Shown one piece after another: positions 31,842 through 43,217 of a stretch of 64,000 bases of DNA. This DNA is from Areca catechu. Taxonomy: Eukaryota > Streptophyta > Magnoliopsida > Arecales > Arecaceae. The stretch lies in NCBI GenBank assembly GCA_021397845.1, contig CM038045.1:145906638-145970637 (forward strand), written 5' to 3'. The notes beneath the pieces are model-generated. The model worked only from the letters and a program-made list of their open reading frames with translations. It did no database searches and was not told the origin of the DNA. Position 1 is the first letter of the stretch, and each line of letters opens with the position of its first letter. Position numbers and translations under genes: made by a program.

Positions 31842-33436
31842 TGATGCAGGACGAAAGCTCTGATGATGCGATGCGGAAGTAAATTAAGACTAATTCTTTT
31901 TTTTTTGATTTTTTTTTTTTTAAATATTTTCAGAAGTCGGCTTTGACTCAAAGGAAAGTTAAATTAAATTGAAAGAAACTAGGTAATAATTGAAAGCACA
32001 ATTTAAATAAAACTGGGTTATCAGAGTAGTTCAGAAGTAATGGATCGCTGGGGGTTGAGAAACTCCCAGACCTAGGGTTTCGCTCTGAACTTTCAACAGG
32101 ACAGAAATAAAGAGAAGAGATGGGTTACCGACCAGACAGTGATCTTCACAAAGTTTGGTGGAAGAACTCTCTCGAGCAGATTGTTGGATCCTCGGATTCG
32201 GATATCTTCGCAATGGATCCTCCAATACTGGTCCTGTGGCTGAGTAAGCTTCTCCTGAACTCAAGATCTGGGAAAGAAGAAGAACATGTGATGAAATCAG
32301 ATACTCAAGGAAGGACTTACCATATTGAAGAACTTGAAAGCTGATGTTGTTGAAATCCAGATTCTCCTAGAGGCTGATCTGACTTCCTCTAGGAATTGCT
32401 CTGGATCTGAAGTATCCGGACTGGACCCGGATGCTGGGGTTGGCCTTGACTTGAAGAGAGTGGCCGTGAGAGGTGGGATAGGCTAGGGTTTGGTGGAAAG
32501 AAGAGGATGATGGGCGGCTAGGGTTTGGGAGTGAAGTGCTGCGGCTTAGGGTTTGATAGGCAAAGTGAAGGTTTGGGCTAACCTTAGGGTTTGGGTTTGG
32601 AGCAATCTTCACACCTCCTCAAGGTTCCTGGGGAACCCAGATTTAACCTCACGGAGCTCAACACCTGGATGCAAGTGCGGAAGAGAGAAAACATAGAGTT
32701 TGCTCACACAAAATTTGAATTCATTCATGGATTACTTTAAAATTACAAGAGGGGTTTAAATTTATAGGACTTTACAAGAGAGTAGGGTTTTACATCTTTC
32801 ATGTGGGGACTAAAGGAGGGGATCTTCAATTAGGGTTGTAGGATCAATCCATACATATATGGCCGGCCAAAGGTTCCAAAAAAGTGGGATTGGAGGTTTT
32901 AAAAGGAAGGTAAGTGGCGCCCTCTAGCCTTGTTCTTCAAGAGAGGAATTTCATTCCTTCCATGGCTCAACTCATTTGGATCCTCCTTTTCTTTCTCCCT
33001 AAGTCATGGTTCTTCCCATCTTTGCTTTGGGCATTTTTGCATGGAATGGGCGCCCCCCTTGAATTGTGGCTCCCAGATTGCTTTCTCCTCAAATGGCGCA
33101 TGAGAGAAAGGGCCTGCTATCTTGTGGTGTGGGGACCAGAGCATACTGGATGGAGATGTGGCACCCCATGGACTCAGGCGTATGGCTGGGAGTGTGGCGC
33201 CCACTTGCTTGGCCTTGGGAGAAAATGTGGACACCCCAGGTTGAAGTCCTAGAACCACTACTGAGTCAAACATGACTCAACAAAAATAAATTGCAGGGAA
33301 TACAGACTCAAGCTAAAATTGAGTTGATCAAGGTCAACCCTTATTACAAACCAGAAAACCCTAAATCTTCGGGCAAGGTCAATCAGAGATCCAGATGGAG
33401 CTCTGAAGTCTTCTTCTGAGTCTGGTGCCCGCACCA
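31842..33436 (-). repeat. Family A 5' LTR
   Basis: 1,595 bp. On the minus strand it runs from TGGTGCGGGCACC (33436) to CCTGCATCA (31842). TATA-like CTATAAAT at 32760-32767. The outer TSD GAAGT follows at 33437. Confidence 0.92.
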
Positions 33437-33441
33437 GAAGT

Positions 33442-35318
33442 GCTTTGGCATCAAATCACCATTGCCTTTTATTGAGAGGAATGGGGCACCTGATATGTCC
33501 CTTTCTCAGCCATCTTAAAAGACCTTCAATGAGGAGTCTATTAAATCATAAGACATATCATAATAAACACCTTTCATGCTCCAAGAGATATATAATGTCT
33601 CTTCAATTTTTCTAGCCATTTTTCCATCTTGTCACATGGCACCATTCAAACAAAACTAGTCAAAAACTAAAGCTAGGGGCATGGATTTTGAATTAAGAGG
33701 TGGCTGGGAGATTTTAGATACTTAAAATAGGACTCTGGCCTCTTTATTAGTGCCAAATGAAGAGATGCGACTCTCATTTTTTTGGGCACAACAACTATTC
33801 ATGTCATATCATTATGTTGACCGATCAAAGCCCACATGAAAGGGCAGTGGAGATGAGGAGCAATCCTTTGGGACTCTATCTGGCATTGTGATTCATTGGT
33901 AGAAGGACTCTGGTCTTCGTGCATGGAATTGGCGTGAAACCAAAAGTGGGTGTCCTAGTGTCCATGCCATTCATTGGACTCCTCCACAAATGCAAGTAAA
34001 GCCAAATAAAATCTGATGTTTATTATATTGTGTGACCGGAGGCTGCCCTACTTAGGATTTTTAACACTAAATGGTTAGCCCCACTAACAAGAATACTAAG
34101 ACACATCCAATTGGGTTAGGAGTTGGGCTAGCCAACATATGCTAGTATGTTAATTAGCAGCCAATTAGGATCCCATGACCATAATAAAAATCCAATTGAC
34201 TGTCTTGGGCCAATTCCTCATGTGTGCCCCTTTGGGCACTATATCTAGCCACGTAGTAGGTCAGGTCCAAGGCCAATCGAAACCCAATCAAACTCGATGT
34301 GACCTAATTCGGTCAAATTGAGCTGAGGACTTAAGCGCCAATGGAACCAACCCAATTCAATTGGACTCATGAATCCAATCAGTTGATGCTCATGAAAACC
34401 TACAAGATATGATGATATCTAGAAACGTATCATGCCTACCCGGAAGATATGAATTGATAGAATTATCAAATACCCTTCAGTGGAAATGTACCATGTATAC
34501 CTTTAAATCCTTCGATCTCCTTTTATCCCAATATGTGATGGGCATGGATAAATGTCAAATCCTAGTACTTAATCCTTTCAAATCTCAATTTGATGATGAA
34601 GACTCAATCGATGAAAGATTAGAAACCCTATCTAATCTCATCATGCTTTGATCAAAGACTTCTTGAGTCAACAATTGAAGAGATTTCATGGGATAAGTTC
34701 TCCCCTTACTAAGAGTGATCGATTCATTGTTGACCTACTCATTATCTTCATACACAATCCCCCATATCCAGGAACACCCCGTACATGACTTAATTGCCAT
34801 GAATGAGGATGCACCAAAACATGGGTTCATGTGCACAGGATACTATGGTAGTCTCAGGTTTAAGGATCACATGCACAACTCTCACTATAAGAACCATCTT
34901 TTGACAAGTAGTAAGACCTCCATAAGATGTTCTCAAGGTGGATCAGTTCAGTGAACTTATATCCTAATGAGCACCCACATCCTTATATTAGTGTCCCTAC
35001 ATAAGTGGCTGTGAGACCAACCACCCTCATTTTGAGCATACATAGGATGTGCTAGTCTTACCGGAAACATCGATCCCCGAATTGATGATCCAATGACTAG
35101 GAATATTTTAGATTAGGATTTATAGGAACTTAGGTCTCCCATTATGATCTCTATCATACCCTAATTTCATTGCCTTAACCTATGGGCATCATAATCTTAA
35201 TAAGAGCAGTAATATGATGAATCAAATGCCTTTCCATTTATCAAAAAATATCATAAATGAGTTGGAAGATTATAGAAATGACCATACAAAGATTGGCTTT
35301 TAGGGCACTATTCTTTCA
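33442..35318 (-). repeat. Element B- 5' LTR, piece 3 (5' part of the LTR)
   Basis: Resumes the LTR cut at 23189. The 5' end on the minus strand reads TGAAAGAATAGTGCCC at 35318, like TGAAAGGATTATGCCC of B+. The 34400-34520 part matches the B+ LTR around 13620-13760 (a CTACCCGGAAGATATG stretch is shared). The three pieces sum to about 2.38 kb, close to the 2.42 kb of B+. The short ORFs inside are not genes. Confidence 0.8.
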
Positions 35319-36030
35319 ATAAGCTCTTAGCCAGATAATGGTAGATGCCACTACTATATCCTAAGATATTAGCAAGCCCTATCGACCACTCTAAGAGTAC
35401 TCAGCCATAAGCTCTCAGGAGGATAATGGTAGTGGCTAACTCTTATACCCCAAGGCATCAGCAAGCCCTACCGACCACTTGAAGAGCGCTTGGGCATAAG
35501 CATACAGGCCTTAGAGACCCCTAAGCACTTTAGATAGTGAAACTACAATGGGGCATCCATCTTAAGTCCCAGAGAAGAGACATCCAAACATTCACTACTG
35601 TAGCCTCCATCACATGGCCAGCTCCCTGTCACATCCCAAATCTTCAATCATTGCCAGATCTAGATAAATGAGAGAGGCATGCCTACATTACTTGTAGTCT
35701 AGCCCATCATTTAATGAGGCATGAAACATACCCAGCTAAGTGACAAGAATGCATTTAAAGAGATAAGATGTTGCCCACAAATAAGAAAGCACCATATGAC
35801 ACATGGAGGGCCACCACCTACCTTCACCAGCCCCGATAGGATCTTGTTCTTGCCTAAGGTACCCCTGGCTATCAGTCTATAAAAAGGGACTCCATGCAGC
35901 TCCCAAAGTTATTAGAGCTTTCCTACTTACACTCCACTGCTATTGGTATCCATATTGACTTGAGCATTGAAGTGCCATCACCAGGGCCACCACCAATGTT
36001 GCTTTTTTGTAGGTACCACCTCCTAAAGCC
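35319..36030 (+). repeat. Tat-like LTR, partial (fragment 2)
   Basis: A TATA box TCTATAAAAAGGG lies at 35876-35888. The end (GACTTGAGCATTGAAGTG .. TTTTTTGTAGGTACC, 35957-36017) resembles the LTR end at 6717-6780. The left side starts at the B- LTR end, so B- probably inserted here. Two imperfect copies of an about 88-bp unit (ATAAGCTCT..GATAATGGTAG..) lie at 35319-35500. Confidence 0.55.
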
Positions 36031-36640
36031 TAGCCTGCACCATCCCCTCTAGCATCTCTAGCTCTTTCTCTAATGCTTGATAAATTTTGGCACCAATGGA
36101 TTAGAGTAATGGCCTAATATTCATGGGACATGTAACCCACAAGACAACCACCTCCAGCTGCACCAATACCATGGCTTCTCAACTAATAGAAAGGGCAACA
36201 AAGAGCCAGGCAAATGATCTACCTTGCCCTGCACTATGGGAGTCTCATCGCCACAACTAGTGGTGGTGGGGATAGATCAATTCAACTCACTTGTCATATA
36301 GGTCCAAAACCTGGTGACAATTGTCCAAGCCATTCAAGCCACCCTTACACTGCCTCTAGTGACTCCCCTATGCTGGTAGTGCCATGAGTAACCTCTCAAA
36401 CTTGACACTATCTACACTTGTGCCCCACCAGTGATGCAATACCCGGTGGACGAAGCAGTGCCTTCATCCTAGAGCAATTGCAGGTCCCTTTGAAGGATCA
36501 TGGAGGGAATGCTCACTACCATCACCTCCATCCTAGAAGTTCAAGGGTAAGGAGACAATATACTGAAAGCCCCTGATCGGAGCATGACTCCACTCCTGAT
36601 CGTCGATCTCTATGGTAATTGAAAGCTTTGGCTGATCAAG
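36031..36640 (+). other. Tat-like leader / gag N-terminus, degenerate
   Basis: Between the LTR end and the recognisable Gag. Low-complexity Thr/Pro-type coding is possible but stops occur in all frames. Nothing else seen. Confidence 0.35.
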
Positions 36641-37670
36641 ACCTTAAGATTGATTGAAGACTCAAGGAGATGGATCAGTGAATTGAGGTGATCCACAATC
36701 TTTCTTCAATGCCAAATGATGGGATCAATAATGAGCTGCCATTTGATGATGAGATTATGCAGGTGCTACTTCCTTAGCATTTCAAATTCATAGCTTGAAA
36801 ATTATGATGGAACCACTGACCTCGATGATCACCTAGCAAGTTTTAAAGTGATGACGCTTTTCCATGGATCTCATGATCCCATTTTCTGTTAAGCCTTCCC
36901 CACCACTTTAAAGGGAGTGGCTCAACACTGGTACTCAAGCCTAAAGCCAAGATCGATACATTCTTTTATATAGATAAGCCAAGCATTCGTCGACCATTTC
37001 ATTAGAAATCAGAGGCCACAGCGATGTTCGGACTATCTCTACATTCTTAAATAAAGGGAAGGAAAGACAATCTAAACCTTCATGAGTCACTTCAATGTGG
37101 CTATCTTGGAGATCTATAATTTGGATCAGTTGATCGCTATGTCAGCCGTAATGAAAGGATTGCTAAAAAATGATCTTAAAAGGTTATTGACCGAGACTTA
37201 CCCTAAAGATTTTGCAAGAATGCTTTCTCGAGCTAAAAAGTATGCTTGGATGGAAGAAGCTTTCATGATGGAAGAAGATCCAACCACTTCTACACTAGGG
37301 GGTGGTAATGTGGTTATTTAAACTCTTCTCAAAACATGAAGGAAGAGCCTGGCCTCATTCTAGATCCCCATGGGAGAGGATTAGATTCTTGAAAGATCGC
37401 CGGCCTAGGGAAGCTCCTCAAGCATTGCCATCAAAGAAGTTATACAACTATACTCCTCTAAATGAACTAAGAGAAAAGGTACTGATAAAAATCAGAAGGC
37501 ACATCATGAAGCCTCAAAAGATGTGAATGCCATTGGCAAGGAGGAACCAAAATAAATTTTGTTTGTACCATTGAGACCATGGCCATGATATTGGGTGCAT
37601 TCAACTACGAGATGAGATTGAGGAGCTCACCAGGTAGGGTCATCTTGATCAATTTATTCGATAATAGAGA
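36641..37670 (+). pseudogene. Tat-like Ty3/gypsy gag
   Basis: The plus strand reads, with interspersed stops, YDGTTDLDDHLASFKVMTLF (about 36800-36860), FPTTLKGVAQHWYSSLKP, FVDHFIRNQRP and, in a clean frame (37082-37321), MSHFNVAILEIYNLDQLIAM to FARMLSRAKKYAWMEEAF. This is the capsid of Tat-lineage elements. Near 37560-37670 the segment DHGHDIGCIQLRDEIEEL matches the lineage's zinc-finger-like nucleic acid binding motif. Many stops: an old copy. Confidence 0.75.
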
Positions 37671-37839
37671 GGGTCAAGAGAGCGACCAAGGTCGCCATGA
37701 TCGGTTCAACAACCATAACCACCTGCACCTCTAAAAGGTGGTGATCCCAAGCCATCTAGACAGTTGCAATGATAACTCGAGGGTGTAATCATCCCAAGTA
37801 GCCAGCGAAAAAGTGAGCAATGCTGATAGTTTTTTTTGA

Positions 37840-38430
37840 AGAAGATGATGATGGCATTCAGTTTTCACACAATGATTGGTGGTGGCAACTCTGAACATAA
37901 AAAATTATGATGTATACATTATCCTTATTGAAAATGAAAGTTTGGTGGATGTCTTGTACTATAATGCAATCTTGAAAATGAATAAATCATCCAATCAATT
38001 GATTGACTGAATTCCCCTCTGATAGAATTCACAGGTGATGCAATCAAAGTAGAGAGAATGATTACCCTAACTGTGAGAATAGGACATTACCCTCTATGAT
38101 CAATCACTTGGATAGATTTTCTGGTCATTCGGATGCCCTCAGCTTATAACACCATCCTCAGGTGGTTAGGCCTTAATGCCTTTCGAGCCATTATCTCCAC
38201 CTATCATATAAAATTAAAAATTTTGACAACATATGGGGCCAGAGAGATCCATGGGGATCATAACCTAGCATGACATTGCTACTACATCTAGCTTCAAGGA
38301 AGAAGAGCTATCAAAGATTGTCTAGTCAAAGACCTAGACACTCGGGATGACCTAATTGAATGATGAGGAGGGCTGACTGGGGATCTCATATTTGTATCCT
38401 TGGTCAATGGAAATCTAGAACACATGGTTA
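37840..38430 (+). pseudogene. Tat-like protease remnant
   Basis: Readable as the Tat aspartic protease region: VLYYNAILKMNKSSNQL (37950-38000), EFTGDAIKVERMITLTVRIGHYP, VIRMPSAYNTIL and LGLNAFRAIISTYHIKLKIL, then EIHGDHNLA. The N-terminal part with the catalytic Asp is degenerate. The frame runs to VRIGSNLE, which normally precedes RT; instead the 56-bp array begins there. RT, RNase H and integrase are missing. Confidence 0.65.
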
Positions 38431-38738
38431 GGATTGGCTCCAACTTGGAGTAGCGCACAGTCAGAACCCTCAGGCAATCAACACCCACTAGCAAGTGGCC
38501 GAGTGGCATGGTCAAAGCCCTCAGGCAAATCATGCCCATTAGCTCTAATGACTAAGTAGTAGTTAGAGCCCTTAAGCAATCAATGCCCATTGGCTCTAAG
38601 TGGTAGGGTAGCACTCGGTCAGGGCCTAGGTAATCAACACCCACCGGCTCCAAGTGACAATGTAGAGCTCGATTAGAGCCCTTAGGCAAACAACACCGAT
38701 TAGCTAAATATGACAAAGTAGTGCTCAATCAGAGCTCT
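38430..38738 (+). repeat. 56-bp tandem array, block 1
   Basis: About 5.5 degenerate units of a 56-bp repeat (consensus part GCTCCAAGTGACCGAGTAG). Starts where the Tat-like protease reading ends. Interrupted at 38739 by element C1. 38734-38738 GCTCT pairs with GCCCT at 44519-44523 as an imperfect TSD. Confidence 0.8.
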
Positions 38739-40033
38739 TGATGCGGAACTAATATGCATGTGATTATTTTTGTATGTTTTATATATGGGGTGAGGTGGTT
38801 AAATCTCGAATATCAGATCAAAATAAGATGTAGAGATTTTTATATGAATTTTAGAAGTTATGCATGCATATCAGGACCTAAGAAAGCATAAAAAAAGGGG
38901 ATCGTCGGGACTAAGAAGCCTCGGCTAGGGCCAGTTCATCTACAATAAAATTACTGGAGAATATAAGGGGTGTACCTGGCAACGTCTGATGTGCCTGGTG
39001 AAGATCGCAGTGAAGAGATCACTTGTTCCTCGATGGACGCAGCCTGGAAAATCAAGCCGGAGGCCCGTGGATTCATGGCTTTCTACTCGGTGGTCTGATT
39101 GCGGCCGGCTGGAGTCGTTGGGTTCGTAGGAACTCAGGGACCTGCAAACAACTATCAAGGTGAGAAAACAAAGCTGGAAACAAAAAAAATTCAGAAAAGG
39201 CAGCAAGGGGCGTGTGGAAGAAGAGGCTTGGAGGCTTGGAAGAAGGTTGGTTGGCTAGGGTTTCTTCGAGCAGCACTTCGGCAGGACTTTAGGCTCATAC
39301 CAGATCCCTTAATGCACACAACAGGGAGGCACACAGCAAGAAAGAACTCAATGGAATTTTTATTCATCAAATAATACCCCTACCATGAGAAGGGGTCCGC
39401 TTTAAATAGGCCCAAGCAAGGACACATATGTCATTACAAATGAATATCATTCCCACACAAAGTCCTAACCCTAGCCCACTCTCCCTCAAAACTCTCTCCA
39501 TATGACACTAGGATACTCTCTCCCTCTCCCTTTGGTCGGCCAAGGGAGGTGACCATAGGGGAGGCCGACCAAGGGGGGTGTCCATAAGCTGGTTTGGCTC
39601 CCTGGTTCTCTCTGGGCCTTCATCTGGCCCAATTAGCTATGGGCTGCAATTCAAGGCTCCCGGGCTTCTGATTTCTCCTCCTGAGGTCTTCAAACCTTCA
39701 GGATGGGTTGGACTTGGGCTTCACTTCCATGCCTTCAAACTGGTTGGACTTGGTCTTCACTTATATGATGTGGTCTTGAGTCTTCAGTGTACTTGGACAA
39801 GACTCAAAAAAATAAAATTAGCTCAACATGAGCTGACTAGCACTGGACTGAACTAGCTCAACATGAGCTGACTAATACTGAACTAAAATGACAACTCAAA
39901 AGACTCAAATGACAAACTAAAATGGACTTAGATGGACTAAGCCCTTATTATAGATGGACCTAAATATTACTAATTAATCCACAGAGGGTTGAGAAGCCTC
40001 TGTCTTATTCTGGTACCTCTGGTGTCCCCACCA
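38739..40033 (-). repeat. C1 3' LTR
   Basis: 1,295 bp. Minus strand TGGTGGGGACACC (40033) to AGTTCCGCATCA (38739). Adjacent to the purine-rich CCCAGGAGAAT. Matches 43218-44518. ORFs inside are LTR shadows. Confidence 0.9.
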
Positions 40034-40446
40034 ATTCTCCTGGGGTGGGAGGAACTCGACCCTGTCGAGTGAAGATCAGGTGGCTCATATATCTCTCGAG
40101 GAGGTCTGGGTTGAGGCACTACAAGTCCTCTTGAGAAATCCATGAATCATCCAACTCTGGCCGGCCTTGCTATCAGACCAGGTAGTGTTGGTAGCCGTGA
40201 CCTTGGGTCGTTAAGGCTTGATCATCTAGGATACGCTCGATCCATTCTCCTCTCTCAGGCAAAATTTATTAGTGGACACTCTGGGCTAGGATCACTCACA
40301 ATGGAAGGAGTAAGTCCGAAGGCCTCACTAGGTATCGCTGCCGGTTCCTTGTACTCAACCAGGTCTATAATATTGAAGGTAGAACTAATTCCCATATCCG
40401 AAGGAAAGTCTAATACATAGGCATTTGATCCAACCTTCTTTAACAC
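40034..40446 (-). pseudogene. C1 integrase end and chromodomain remnant
   Basis: VGSNAYVLDFPSDMGISSTFNIIDLVEY (40446-40340) is the same GPY/F-type integrase end as in family A. After frame changes the minus strand reads ERGEWIERILDDQALTTQG, then YQHYLV, two stops in place of Arg-Trp, QGRPELDDSWIS and LNPDLLERY: a mutated chromodomain. Retained despite loss of the polymerase. Confidence 0.75.
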
Positions 40447-40687
40447 TTTAAAATGTCCGGCTCCACGAGCATGAAGCTTATTTTTTTAGGCCTAAGCCTA
40501 ACCATGATAGAATCCACTACATCAAATTCTTTGGCCTTTCTTTGGAAAATAGCCAGTTGGTTTCAAAATTAGTGCAGGTGCTGAACATGCTGGGCACATG
40601 CAGACTCCTAACTAGTGATGCAAAGGACTCAAACTAACACCTAATAGACTCGACTCTGCATTCCTATTGAAAGAGGTTTATTAGGTC

Positions 40688-41368
40688 TTAACTACAACAT
40701 GGGCATGGGGCATGAGTCGTGGTTGATGGATGACATACAGAAGAAAATTTGCTAGGAACTCCTAATAGATGCCAAAGGGTCTGCCAAAAGTAGGTAGCAA
40801 ATGGGATGGGCTCTATGGATTCTTGCAACCTAGTAACCTCAACAAATTGTACCCTAATAGTTGTAGACACATGAGAAGACTCAGAAAAGGATAGAAAATA
40901 GGAAGGAGATTCAGGGACTGGTTTCGGGCTAAAGAGACTGACCTTAATGTATGAATATGGAGTTATATCTATGGGCAAGAAAAGGTCCATGCTATGGAAA
41001 GATGGGTCAACAATTTCTAGGAAGAGATCTTCAATAGGAATGGCAGGAAGGGATTCATCCAGAGGGCAATAGGTTAAGTAAGCCAAATCCTCAATAATGT
41101 CTTCTAGTTCATGGAATTTAGGACTAGGCTCTATAATTAGGCTCTTTTCCACGGTTTCCTCAGGTAAGGTTCTAGTAGCAATTTTTAAGTTCTCCTCCTC
41201 TAATTGTTCTTCCACTATAAGTTCCTTTACTTGACTTAACTTATAGGTGGCCTCTTTAGATTTCTCAATGGGCTCAGGAGTTTGTTTCTCTAAATTTTCA
41301 AGGGGTTCATCCTCTTCAAAGTCTTCTCCTTCATATTCATCTACTAAACTAGGATCAGCCTCATACAC
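40688..41368 (-). pseudogene. C1 acidic ORF fused to an integrase scrap
   Basis: 226 clean codons. The front is strongly acidic (SLVDEYEGEDFEEDEPLENLE), comparable to the acidic linker after the zinc knuckles of family A (VYEAGMNLVDEGEEE). A Ser/Pro-rich middle has no known domain. The end, FATYFWQTLWHLLGV..KFSS, matches the integrase core of family A ([20 protein letters not shown]). Protease, RT, RNase H and most of integrase are therefore lost between linker and core. C2 has the same arrangement. Confidence 0.7.
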
Positions 41369-41519
41369 TTCTACCTTAGGCTCATTAATGGGTTATGGGG
41401 TCTTTTCCTTGCAACCTAATGGGACAGGAGTAGTAGGCTAGTCTAAAGAAAGTCGGCTAGGTTTGGACTTAGGTTCAAGGAAATTAACCTTATTAGACTT
41501 AGATTAATTGATCATGAGT

Positions 41520-42258
41520 TCCCTCTGATATAACTCGAATTCCTAGCTAGGTGAGGCTTCCTCTAGGTCCTGAATTCACCAATGAAACAGCTCCCACTAG
41601 ATATCCCTACGCAGGCCATCCTGAAATCTAGCCATGATCTTAGACTCAGGTTCGACTGTATTACATTTTTTACTAAACTCGTTAAATTGATCAATGTACA
41701 CAGACGTAGTCATGTTCCCTTGTTTCAATTTGTACCATTAGTCTAAAAGTTTGTATTCAAAAGATTCACCTAGGTACTCCTCTCTCAATTTACTTCTCGT
41801 GGCTTTCCAGGTATGTATTTTATTTCTCCATCGATAACATTCATCCTCAGTACGTTCCTAATGTTGCTTGGCATATCTGATTAACCCATGTGCAGCCAAA
41901 CTAATCTTTTCTAACTCTGACATCCCAATATACTCAAAGTGCTGATCCATCATATCCTCCCATTCAGTATACACCTTAGGATCTGGTCTTCCATCAAACA
42001 GGGGTACATAAGGTTGGGTGCTCCTAATGGGTCGTCATCTTGGTTCAGGTAATCATAATTGGGTCTCCTATGGTTAGGTTCTAAGGATGGATCATGGTAT
42101 GGGATTCTCCTAGGGTTAGGCTCCCTATATGGGTTAGAGTATTGGGTTCTCCTAGGATTGGACTCCCTATATAGGTCAGAGTATTGGGTTCTCTTAGGAT
42201 TGGACTTCCTATATGGGTCAGAGTATTGGGTTCTCCTAAGATTGGACTCCATGGTCAC
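41520..42258 (-). pseudogene. C1 gag with 42-bp coding repeats
   Basis: 42258-42110 encodes three to four copies of a 14-residue repeat (like NPRRTQYSDPYRES; 42-bp DNA period), then RRIPYHDPSLEPNHRRP. Downstream, with stops, a Retrotrans_gag-like domain is readable (WEDMMDQHFEYIGMSEL-like, LREEYLGESFEYKLLD, KLKQGNMTTSVYIDQFNEF, MARFQDGLRRDI). A capsid gene, now dead. Confidence 0.7.
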
Positions 42259-42289
42259 ACTAGTTGAATTGGATTAAGTCTACTGGCAT

Positions 42290-43203
42290 TGGGTTCCTAA
42301 CCTAATGGTCATGCAATCAAACACATGCATCGACTCCTAAGCTAGTGCACATGCAAGACTCGATCAAACCAACTACAGCTTCGTAGACCTAGAGTCCAAA
42401 ACTAGATGCACAATCAGGGTGGCAAACTAGCCTATAGTAACCCTGTACTCAGCCAGGCAGGTGTAAGAGGAGTTTTAGGTCCCTGATTGCCAATCCTAGA
42501 CACCAATCAGAGATTGGCCAGGTAGGCAGACCAGCACACAAGCCCTTCAAGACAGAATCCCTGAACCACCGTTCTAGATACTAAGCACAAGGCACACACA
42601 CAGGTTAGCTTGACACAGTGATCTGACACTTAGCCCGCACCCGACTAGTTGGTGTCCTAGCCCACTAGGGCAAATTAAGTCTAATAGATTCTAAGTTAGG
42701 CTTGAGACCGAATGTAGGGGATGTGGTTTTGGGCTAAGGAGAGGTGATCAATTCTTCCCCTATCTGACATAGCAAGAGTGCCCTTAAAGATAGTTTATGC
42801 AATGATGGCAAGCAGATGATGCAAAATTAGGGTTTGAGTATTTTAGATAGCTTTTATATATGTATTTTTTTTTTGTTCTTTTGCAGAAATATGATTGCAG
42901 CCAATGACCTAATATGCTAGAAACATACTAAAAATAAAAGATATGCAAAAGAGATGCTAAACAAAACCCTAAACCTTCCAAAATTGTCTTGCTGAAAAAT
43001 AGAGCAAAAAATTTATAGGCTGTATTTCGGCTTGCAGAAATTGCACATACTGAAATAAAATTTGAAAAATTTTGAAAAATAATTTTAATTATAGATCCAG
43101 AAAAACAAAAATAGTAATTTTTGGATTTCTGAGTAGGGAGAAACAATTAAAGAATAGTATATATACAGACTATGATGGGTGTAGAAAACGAGCCCTAATC
43201 TAA
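42290..43203 (-). other. C1 leader
   Basis: Non-coding; 42390-42710 matches the family A and C2 leaders. The part near 42840-43110 is A/T-rich. Ends at the PBS. Confidence 0.65.
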
Positions 43204-43215
43204 GCTCTGATACCA
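43204..43215 (-). other. C1 primer-binding site
   Basis: TGGTATCAGAGC on the minus strand, two bases from the LTR. Confidence 0.9.
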
Positions 43216-43217
43216 GA

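Larger units (their letters stand above)
23190..33436 (-). mobile_element. Chromovirus family A (Ty3/gypsy), complete copy with internal solo LTR
   Basis: Perfect TSD GAAGT at 23185-23189 and 33437-33441. The 5' LTR (31842-33436), PBS, gag, protease, RT, RNase H, integrase and chromodomain run on the minus strand to the 3' LTR (23190-26254), which holds a 1,446-bp family C solo LTR. Without that insertion the element is about 8.8 kb. RT and integrase resemble centromeric-retrotransposon (CRM)-type chromoviruses, but a canonical-looking chromodomain is present, so the clade is uncertain. A few stops and frameshifts inactivate it. Confidence 0.92.
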
